5,341 nt of DNA, from contig CAMBWV010000101.1 in NCBI GenBank assembly GCA_945871755.1, positions 1-5,341 of the forward strand. The letters are read 5' to 3'. A program made the translations under genes and the position numbers. Of the stretch, positions 1 to 5,341 are shown piece after piece. A model generated the notes under the pieces. The model did not search any database. It had not been told where the DNA came from and was given only the letters and a program-made list of their open reading frames with translations. Origin of the DNA: an uncultured Bacteroidales bacterium (GTDB lineage Bacteria > Bacteroidota > Bacteroidia > Bacteroidales > Bacteroidaceae). Every line of letters starts with the position of its first letter. The stretch's first letter is position 1.

Positions 1-1255
1 TGGTGTGCTGGACGAGGAATTGGGTCTTCTCAAGGGCATCGGTGAGGAGTTGCACCTCTTGTGCGCGGTGGGCCTGCTGCTGCTCGGCCACATGATAGGA
101 ATTGAGGGCGTTGCTCACTTCCTGGCCTGCCTTGAGGATAGTATTCTGGAAGTCCAGTTGAGCGGCTTCGTAATCCATCTTCGACACGCGGAGGTTGGCC
201 CTAAGTTTGCCCTGAGCGAAGAGTGGCTGCGTGAGCGAGGCTGCTGCTTGGGCGAAGAACTTGGCGGGATTGAGGACCATCACACCTGCACTATTGGTCC
301 AGCCTGCTGTACCCGTAATGTTGAGGGAGGGGTAGAACTTGGAGCGGGCGATGTTGATGCCGTAGAACTTGCTAGTCATCGTCAGCTCGGCAATGCGCAC
401 GTCGGGACGCTGAGCCAAGAGCTGAACGGGAACGCCCGTCTTCAGAGAAGCAGGGAAGCCCTCGGGATTGAAAGCACCACGCTCAATGTTGTGCGAGGGC
501 TGGCCGAGAAGGAGGCAGAGGCTGTTCTCCACTTCGCGAATGCTACCAAGAAGTTTAGGTTCGGAAGCCTGAAGTTCTATAAGGTTAGCCTTCGACTGCG
601 TCACAGCAGCATCGTTGGTCATACCGCCTTCGCGCATCACTTCCATCACTTCTACGTTGCGCTTCCACAGGGCGATGGTGTTGCGCGTAGTAGCCAGCTG
701 GGCATCGAGCATTTGGAGCGTATAATAGAGATTGGCCACACCGCAGATGATGGCGGACTGGGTGGCCTGATGGGCAGCCTTGGTGAGCAAGAGGTTGGTC
801 TCGGAAAGACGGCGATTGCCGCGGATAGAACCCCAAGAACCGAGGTCCCAGTTGACAGCCAATGGGAGGGTATAAGTTTTGGAAGCTTTGCCAAAGTCGA
901 AAGAGGAGATGCCACCCTGCGGCGCAAAGGCTACGGTGGGCAACCATTCGAGGCGAGCAATGCGCAAGCCTTCTTGGGCCTGGCGGATAGTAATCTCGGA
1001 CTTCTTGAGGTCAAGATTATTGGCGATGGCCTGATCGATGAGGGTCTGCAACTGTGGCTCAGTGAAAACTTCGCGCCAGGGCACAGAACCGAAATTAATG
1101 GTATCGGCCTCAGCAGAAATGAGCTGGTCAAGATTGGTTGTATCGCGATAGAGCGGTTGAATCTTTTCAAACGCTTCGGGGCGCTCATAATCCTTGACAA
1201 CGTTGCAACCAACAAGTAGAAGGCCGCAACCGAGTATGGGAAGGAGTCGTTTCAT
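1..1255 (-). CDS. Outer-membrane efflux lipoprotein of an RND system (OprM/NodT-type outer-membrane factor), 3' end outside window
   Basis: This is the outer-membrane channel of the exporter: a TolC-like trimeric tunnel that would dock on the adaptor and pump and release substrates outside the cell. Translating the minus strand from the ATG at 1255 gives 418 residues with no stop before the window edge, so the C-terminus is missing; family members usually have about 450-490 residues. A short signal peptide (MKRLLPIL...) ends in a lipobox LVGC, with C17 the likely lipidated cysteine, followed by a Y-x-RP motif at 23-26 as in NodT-type proteins. Family motifs follow in order: PW..VF.EPQLQTLI (59-73), N.DL (80-82), LLLGQP (248-253), LLAQRPDVRIAE (279-290), FYPSLNITGTAG (307-318), QPLFAQGKLRANL (343-355) and EVSNAL (379-384). 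It starts 88 nt after the pump stop, on the same strand. The leader is A/T-rich with no Shine-Dalgarno. No frameshift was found on a codon-by-codon read. The family is certain; the substrate is not known. Confidence 0.95.
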   Translation of the reverse strand, partial: MKRLLPILGCGLLLVGCNVVKDYERPEAFEKIQPLYRDTTNLDQLISAEADTINFGSVPWREVFTEPQLQTLIDQAIANNLDLKKSEITIRQAQEGLRIARLEWLPTVAFAPQGGISSFDFGKASKTYTLPLAVNWDLGSWGSIRGNRRLSETNLLLTKAAHQATQSAIICGVANLYYTLQMLDAQLATTRNTIALWKRNVEVMEVMREGGMTNDAAVTQSKANLIELQASEPKLLGSIREVENSLCLLLGQPSHNIERGAFNPEGFPASLKTGVPVQLLAQRPDVRIAELTMTSKFYGINIARSKFYPSLNITGTAGWTNSAGVMVLNPAKFFAQAAASLTQPLFAQGKLRANLRVSKMDYEAAQLDFQNTILKAGQEVSNALNSYHVAEQQQAHRAQEVQLLTDALEKTQFLVQHT

Positions 1256-1293
1256 GTATATTCTTTGATAATGTTACATCATCAGGCGGTCCG

Positions 1294-1326
1294 AGCAGCA
1301 CACCCCTTGGAAGCGGGTGCGCTGCT
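1294..1326 (-). promoter_or_regulatory. GC-rich stem-loop in the pump/outer-membrane-factor gap
   Basis: Within the 88-nt gap, 1315-1326 and 1294-1305 form a 12-bp stem in the minus-strand transcript (AGCAGCGCACCC with GGGTGTGCTGCT, one G-U pair) closed by a 9-nt loop. It begins about 18 nt after the pump stop codon and ends 38 nt before the next start codon. No U-run follows it, so it does not look like an intrinsic terminator. A role in mRNA stability or in setting pump-to-channel ratio is an inference; the pairing itself is seen directly. Confidence 0.6.
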
Positions 1327-1343
1327 GCGGCCTTGCGCTGAAA

Positions 1344-4300
1344 TTATTCCTTATTATATTGCTGAAGGTCGGCATCTGCGCCGTGAGAGTCAATATCTTC
1401 CCAATGCATCGGCGTCAGTTTCTCCTGGAGATACTGGAAGATAACAAACAGTGCAGGCACGATGAAAATCTGGAGAATCATACCAATCAACATACCACCG
1501 ATAGCGGCTGTACCAAGCGAGCGGTTGGCGTTGGCACCTACACCGAAGGAGAACATCAACGGCAGCAGACCGATAATCATCGCCATGGAGGTCATCAAGA
1601 TAGGACGCAGACGAGCACCAGCACCGAGCACGGCTGCCCAAGAAATGGACATACCCATCTTGCGACGCTCAAGGGCGAACTCAACAATAAGGATGGCGTT
1701 CTTGGCCAACAGACCGATGAGCATGATGAGTGCAATCTGTACGTAGATATTATTTTCGGGCGTACCGAAGATAGGCAGCACGTTGTTCACCAGACCAATC
1801 AGATGGAGGAACAGGAACGAACCTAACAGACCAAAGGGCACGGAGAGCAATACGGCCAAGGGCAGGATGTAGCTCTCGTACTGCGCGGACAGGAGGAGGT
1901 AGATGAAGACGAAGCAGAGAATGAAGACGTAGGCCGTCGTGCTTCCGCTGCTGCTGCTCTCTTCGCGCGAAGTACCAGAGTACTCGAACGAATAACCTTG
2001 CGGCAATGTCTGCTCTGCCACCTCGTTGATGGCCTTAATAGCCTGACCGCTGGTGTAGCCCGAAGCGGGGTTACCGTTCACGGCCAGCGAGGTGTACATG
2101 TTGAATCGGTTGATATTGTCAGGACCATACGTAGGAGTAATGGTCATGAACTCTGTGATGGGAGCCATTTCTGAGCCGTTGCGCACCTTCACCTTGTAGA
2201 GCGACTCGTAATTGGTGCGCTGAGAGGGATCACCTTGTACCATCACACGATAGAGCTTACCGAAGCGGTTGAAGTTGGACGAATAGAGACCACCGTAGTA
2301 CCCCTGAAGAGTTGTCAAGATGTCGTTGGGCGAAATGCCTGCGCGCTTACACTTGGCAGCGTCAATATCAATGGTGTATTCGGGGAAGTTGGGGTTGAAG
2401 GTCGTCTGAGCAGATTCGATTTCAGGACGCTTGGTCAGTTCGGCAATAAAATCCTGGGAAACTTCGTAGAACTTCTTGATATCACCACCCGTACGGTCTT
2501 GCAAGTTGAGGGTAAAACCATTGGTCACACCATAACCCACAATCATAGGCGGCTGGAAGAACAGCACCTGTGCATCCTTAAATATATCGCGCGAACGCAG
2601 ATACAGGTTGGCGAAGGCCACCGTAGAACTTTCCTTCATACCACGCTCGCTCCAGTCCTTGAGTTTCACGATGAAGGAGCCGTACGAGGGACCCTGGCCA
2701 CCGATGAAGCTGTAACCAGAAATGAGCGTACTACTTTCTACGTAAGGAATGGAGCGTACGAGGCTGTCCACCTGATAGAGCATACGCTCGGTCTTGTCCT
2801 GCGATGTACCAGGAGCCATGGTCACAACGCCCATGATGGTACCCGTATCTTCGGAAGGCACAAGCGAAGTCGGCGTGTTGTTCATCATGAAGAGCAGACC
2901 TGCGATGCTGGCCACCACGATGACGATCGTAATGACAGGGCGCTGGATGAAGACAAGCACGAATTTCTTGTAGCGCTGAAGGATGCGCTCGTAACTGCGG
3001 TTGAAGGCGTCCATAAACTTGCGAGTGCTCATACCTGCCACAGCGAGGATGCTGATAACAATCATAATAGTGGTCAGGATGACGCTACCCGTGGTGAAGA
3101 GGCCGAAAATCATACCCAGCACTGCGATGATGGCTAAGATTATCGTCACAAGGGGCGGCAGGAGGTTGGCCACCGACTTCACATAACGCTTCACGAAATT
3201 TTCGCGAGCCACCTGGTATGCCACGCCCATGCGCTCCTTCAATGTGGAGTCGGCCTTGTGTGGCTTGAGCATGATGGCGCAGAGTGCAGGCGACAGGGTC
3301 AAGGCGTTCAGGGCGGAGAAACCGATTGCGATGGCCATGGTGATACCAAACTGACGATAGAACGTACCGCTCGTTCCGCTCATGAAGCTCACGGGCACGA
3401 ACACGGCCATCATCACCAGCGTAATCGACACGATGGCACCGCCCAGTTCGCGCATGGCATCAATAGAAGCTTTGCGCGAAGACGTATATCCTTGGTCCAA
3501 CTTGGCGTGGACGCCTTCAACCACCACAATCGCGTCGTCCACCACAATGGCAATGGCCAACACCATAGCGGAGAGGGTCAGCAGGTTGATGGAGAAGCCA
3601 ATCAGATAGAGCAGGAAGAAGGTACCAATCAAGGCCACGGGGATGGCGATGGCAGGAATCAACGTGGAGCGGAAATCCTGGAGGAAGATGAATACTACTA
3701 AGAACACCAGGATAAAGGCTTCGATAAGCGTCTTGATAACCTCGTGGATAGAGGCGAAGAGGAAGTCGTTGGCATTCTGTGCCACGTTGATGACGAGGCC
3801 ATCGGGGAGGTCTTTCTCACACTGTTCGAGCAGCACCTCAATGTCCTTAATAATCTGCGTAGCGTTACTACCAGCCGTCTGCATGACCATACAGGTCACA
3901 GCGTTGTGGCCATTCACGCGGCAGGAGAAGCCGTAGGTCACACGACCCAGTTCAACTTTGGCAACATCCTTCAAGCGAAGCACAGTACCGTCAGCCAACG
4001 ACTTGATGACGAGGTTCTCAAATTCGCTTGCTTCTTGCAGACGTCCCTTATAGCGAAGGGTATATTGGAAGGTCTGGTTTTGGCGCTCACCGATAGAACC
4101 AGGAGCGGCTTCGATGTTCTGCTCGGCAAGGATGCCAGAGATGTCGGTCGGCACAAGGTGGTACTCGGCCATCTTCTCGGGATTGAGCCAAATACGCATG
4201 GAGTAGTCGGCACCCATCACGTTGGCATCGCCCACACCCTTCACACGCTGAACCTGCGGGATGAGGTTAATCTTTGCGTAGTTCTCAATGAAGGTATAGT

Positions 4301-4751
4301 CGTATTTATCCTCTTGGTCCACGATGGAGAAGATAATCAGCATGGAGGTCTGGCGCTTCTGTGTGATGACACCCACGCGGGTAACTTCGGCGGGCAGGAA
4401 GCCTTGCGCCTTGCTGACGCGGTTCTGCACGTTCACGGCAGCCATATCGGGGTCAGTGCCTTGCTTGAAGGTGATGGTGATGTCTGCTGAACCCGTATTG
4501 GTGGCCGTAGAACTCATATAGTCCATGTTTTCCACACCGTTGATTTGTTCCTCAAGGGGAGCAATCACGGAGTTCAACACGGTCTGGGCATTGGCACCCT
4601 GATAGGTGGTGCTCACCTCAATCGTCGGCGGTGCCATATCGGGGTACTGCGTAATAGGCAGTGAAATCAAACCGAGCACACCGAGGATGACAATCAGCAC
4701 AGATATTACTGTGGAAAGCACCGGGCGGTTAATAAATCTGTCTAGTTGCAT
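1344..4751 (-). CDS. RND efflux pump, inner-membrane HAE1-family permease (AcrB/MexB-like)
   Basis: This is the proton-driven inner-membrane pump, complete at 1135 residues. It opens with the typical N-terminus MQLDRFINRPVLSTV, then TM1 (about 11-29), a periplasmic porter domain (about 35-335), TM2-TM6 (about 339-494), TM7 (about 602-622), a second periplasmic domain (about 625-935) and TM8-TM12 (about 938-1107). The proton relay is intact: VVDDA in TM4 (D405, D406), GLLAKNA in TM10 (K1017), and RLRPILMT before and in TM11 (R1047, T1054), matching AcrB D407, D408, K940, R971 and T978. The protein is about 85 residues longer than AcrB. About 70 of these lie between TM6 and TM7 (around 500-578) and appear to add two membrane helices; about 11 more lie in the TM9-TM10 loop (around 991-1001). 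The start follows an AT-rich leader lacking a Shine-Dalgarno, 80 nt after the adaptor stop. HAE1 pumps usually export drugs, detergents, bile salts or dyes; the actual substrates cannot be read from the sequence. Confidence 0.97.
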   Translation of the reverse strand: MQLDRFINRPVLSTVISVLIVILGVLGLISLPITQYPDMAPPTIEVSTTYQGANAQTVLNSVIAPLEEQINGVENMDYMSSTATNTGSADITITFKQGTDPDMAAVNVQNRVSKAQGFLPAEVTRVGVITQKRQTSMLIIFSIVDQEDKYDYTFIENYAKINLIPQVQRVKGVGDANVMGADYSMRIWLNPEKMAEYHLVPTDISGILAEQNIEAAPGSIGERQNQTFQYTLRYKGRLQEASEFENLVIKSLADGTVLRLKDVAKVELGRVTYGFSCRVNGHNAVTCMVMQTAGSNATQIIKDIEVLLEQCEKDLPDGLVINVAQNANDFLFASIHEVIKTLIEAFILVFLVVFIFLQDFRSTLIPAIAIPVALIGTFFLLYLIGFSINLLTLSAMVLAIAIVVDDAIVVVEGVHAKLDQGYTSSRKASIDAMRELGGAIVSITLVMMAVFVPVSFMSGTSGTFYRQFGITMAIAIGFSALNALTLSPALCAIMLKPHKADSTLKERMGVAYQVARENFVKRYVKSVANLLPPLVTIILAIIAVLGMIFGLFTTGSVILTTIMIVISILAVAGMSTRKFMDAFNRSYERILQRYKKFVLVFIQRPVITIVIVVASIAGLLFMMNNTPTSLVPSEDTGTIMGVVTMAPGTSQDKTERMLYQVDSLVRSIPYVESSTLISGYSFIGGQGPSYGSFIVKLKDWSERGMKESSTVAFANLYLRSRDIFKDAQVLFFQPPMIVGYGVTNGFTLNLQDRTGGDIKKFYEVSQDFIAELTKRPEIESAQTTFNPNFPEYTIDIDAAKCKRAGISPNDILTTLQGYYGGLYSSNFNRFGKLYRVMVQGDPSQRTNYESLYKVKVRNGSEMAPITEFMTITPTYGPDNINRFNMYTSLAVNGNPASGYTSGQAIKAINEVAEQTLPQGYSFEYSGTSREESSSSGSTTAYVFILCFVFIYLLLSAQYESYILPLAVLLSVPFGLLGSFLFLHLIGLVNNVLPIFGTPENNIYVQIALIMLIGLLAKNAILIVEFALERRKMGMSISWAAVLGAGARLRPILMTSMAMIIGLLPLMFSFGVGANANRSLGTAAIGGMLIGMILQIFIVPALFVIFQYLQEKLTPMHWEDIDSHGADADLQQYNKE
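3018..3254 (-). other. Extra segment between TM6 and TM7 of the RND pump, with two predicted added transmembrane helices
   Basis: This part of the pump gene encodes residues about 500-578. In AcrB, only some 15 residues separate the end of TM6 from the amphipathic stretch before TM7. Here TM6 ends at ALCAIMLKP (489-497) and the AcrB-like amphipathic stretch starts only at FMDAFNR (579-585). The added block has a charged, amphipathic lead-in (about 503-528), a hydrophobic run (about 530-550), a short turn GLFTTGS (550-556), and a second hydrophobic run (about 557-573). Two helices preserve the in/out topology of all later segments. The alignment was done by eye against remembered AcrB sequence, so the boundaries are good to a few residues only. 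Confidence 0.7.
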
Positions 4752-4774
4752 AATTAGGAAGTACTATTTTCTTT

Positions 4775-4806
4775 TTCCCTATCTTCTCATCAAGAGAAGA
4801 AAGGAA
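4775..4806 (-). promoter_or_regulatory. Stem-loop in the adaptor/pump gap
   Basis: In the minus-strand transcript, TCTTCTC (4800-4794) pairs with GAGAAGA (4788-4782) around a 5-nt loop. After a single bulged base at 4781 the stem continues with TTCCTT (4806-4801) against AGGGAA (4780-4775), including one G-U pair. This gives 13 pairs in all. The foot of the stem is 23 nt upstream of the pump ATG. The sequence after it is A-rich, not U-rich, so it is not an intrinsic terminator. It is AT-rich and of modest stability; an effect on pump translation or mRNA processing is only an inference. Confidence 0.45.
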
Positions 4807-4831
4807 GGCTGTAAAACCTGAGGTCAATAAA

Positions 4832-5341
4832 TTAGTTTTCTCCAGGCATCTTGCCATCTTCAAGGGCCTTCTTTGCCTTGGCGCGGTTAGCTTCTGCCTG
4901 CTTCGGGGTGATGGGGTTAATCTTCGTGCCGTTCTTGAGCTGGGTAACGCCTTCAACAACGATACGCTCGCCTGCCTTCAGGCCATTGGTTACGATGTAG
5001 TTGTTGCCATCGTTCTGCACGAGCACTTCTATTTCGCGAGACTTCACCACATTGTCAGCACCTACAACATATACGAACTTCTTGTTCTGGATTTCGTAAG
5101 TAGCCTTCTGCGGAATCATGATTACATTCTCAGCGTGCACAGGCATTTTGATAGAGCCCGTACCACCAGAGCGGAGGATGTGGCCTGCGTTGTCGAAGGT
5201 GGCACGCATCTGCACGGCACCCGTATTTTGGTCAATCACACCGCTAATGGCCGTCACAGCACCCTTCTGAGGATAAACGTTTCCATCGGCCATCACGAGT
5301 TCAACGGCGGGCATCGCCTGAATGGCCTGGCTTACAGTACC
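4832..5341 (-). CDS. RND efflux periplasmic adaptor subunit (membrane fusion protein, AcrA/MexA family), 5' end outside window
   Basis: This is the C-terminal 169 residues of the adaptor that links pump and outer-membrane channel in the periplasm. The frame is open through the window edge; the ATG at 5314 is internal (codons reading GTVSQAIQA precede it), not the real start. Visible parts are the end of the beta-barrel domain, with the family patterns SGVIDQNTGAVQMRATFDN (38-56 of the visible part) and LRSGGTGSI (60-68), and then the membrane-proximal domain, with IPQKATYEI (80-88), FVYVVG (92-97) and NGLKAGERIVVEG (122-134). The lipoyl and hairpin domains and the signal peptide are missing because they lie upstream. 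The protein ends in a charged tail of about 25 residues rich in K, A, E and R. It is the first visible gene of the operon, with 80 nt before the pump. Full-length family members are usually about 350-400 residues, so a bit under half is present. Confidence 0.95.
   Translation of the reverse strand, partial: GTVSQAIQAMPAVELVMADGNVYPQKGAVTAISGVIDQNTGAVQMRATFDNAGHILRSGGTGSIKMPVHAENVIMIPQKATYEIQNKKFVYVVGADNVVKSREIEVLVQNDGNNYIVTNGLKAGERIVVEGVTQLKNGTKINPITPKQAEANRAKAKKALEDGKMPGEN

Noticed and set aside
5..1219. A 404-codon open frame on the plus strand
   Set aside because: It lies wholly antisense to the outer-membrane factor, whose minus-strand translation carries every family motif. The plus-strand product shows no recognisable domain and is explained by a lack of stop codons in the complement of a moderately GC-rich gene.
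1..1255. A possible frameshift or pseudogene, because no long minus-strand frame with a stop is apparent in this region
   Set aside because: A codon-by-codon reading from 1255 to position 2 is open and carries the family motifs throughout; the stop codon is simply beyond the window edge.
1294..1326. Reading the hairpin after the pump gene as an intrinsic terminator
   Set aside because: No U-run follows the stem in the minus-strand RNA, and the outer-membrane factor lies directly downstream on the same strand.
2235..4490. Three plus-strand open frames of about 150-300 codons (2235-3137, 3258-3701, 3744-4490)
   Set aside because: They are antisense to conserved parts of the RND pump and their products are His/Glu/Gly-rich strings typical of reverse-complement reading. 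No separate evidence of coding.
4752..4831. A Bacteroidota promoter for the pump inside the gap (TTGACC near 4822-4827 as a -33 box)
   Set aside because: No TAnnTTTG-like -7 element is found at the right spacing, so there is no support for an internal promoter.
4729..4959. A 76-codon minus-strand frame crossing the adaptor-pump gap
   Set aside because: It overlaps the end of the adaptor and the start of the pump in another frame, and the product is a low-complexity basic sequence with no domain. The two flanking genes explain the DNA.
1..5341. tRNA, rRNA, CRISPR array, insertion sequence, phage or defence genes
   Set aside because: Almost all of the window is accounted for by three efflux genes, and the two gaps of 80 and 88 nt show only the stem-loops described.

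Overview
The window carries most of one operon, entirely on the minus strand. It encodes a tripartite RND (resistance-nodulation-division) drug-efflux system of the HAE1/AcrAB-TolC type. Transcription runs from the right edge to the left: the C-terminal part of a periplasmic adaptor (4832-5341, 5' end outside the window), a complete inner-membrane RND pump (1344-4751), and an outer-membrane efflux lipoprotein (1-1255, 3' end outside the window). The order adaptor, pump, outer-membrane factor with short gaps (80 and 88 nt) is the classic layout for a co-transcribed exporter. No regulator or promoter lies inside the window; any would be upstream, beyond position 5341.

The organism is most likely a Bacteroidota member, probably Bacteroidales (Prevotella-like). 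This is an inference from protein character, from AT/A-rich leaders without a Shine-Dalgarno sequence before both visible start codons, from the lipoprotein outer-membrane factor, and from a base composition that looks near 50% GC. The genus cannot be fixed from this sequence.

The three products would work together. The pump binds substrates from the periplasm and outer leaflet and is driven by the proton gradient; its proton-relay residues D405, D406, K1017, R1047 and T1054 are all present. The adaptor bridges the pump to the outer-membrane channel, which releases the substrate outside the cell.

This is a recognisable system, not a new one. The main departure from the textbook is in the pump, which at 1135 residues is about 85 longer than E. 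coli AcrB. Most of the excess is a block of about 70 residues between TM6 and TM7 that appears to add two transmembrane helices. Part of that block resembles the following pre-TM7/TM7 region and may be an old internal duplication. A second, smaller insertion of about 11 residues lies in the TM9-TM10 loop. Both intergenic gaps can form hairpins in the transcript. The long open frames on the plus strand are antisense shadows of these three genes.
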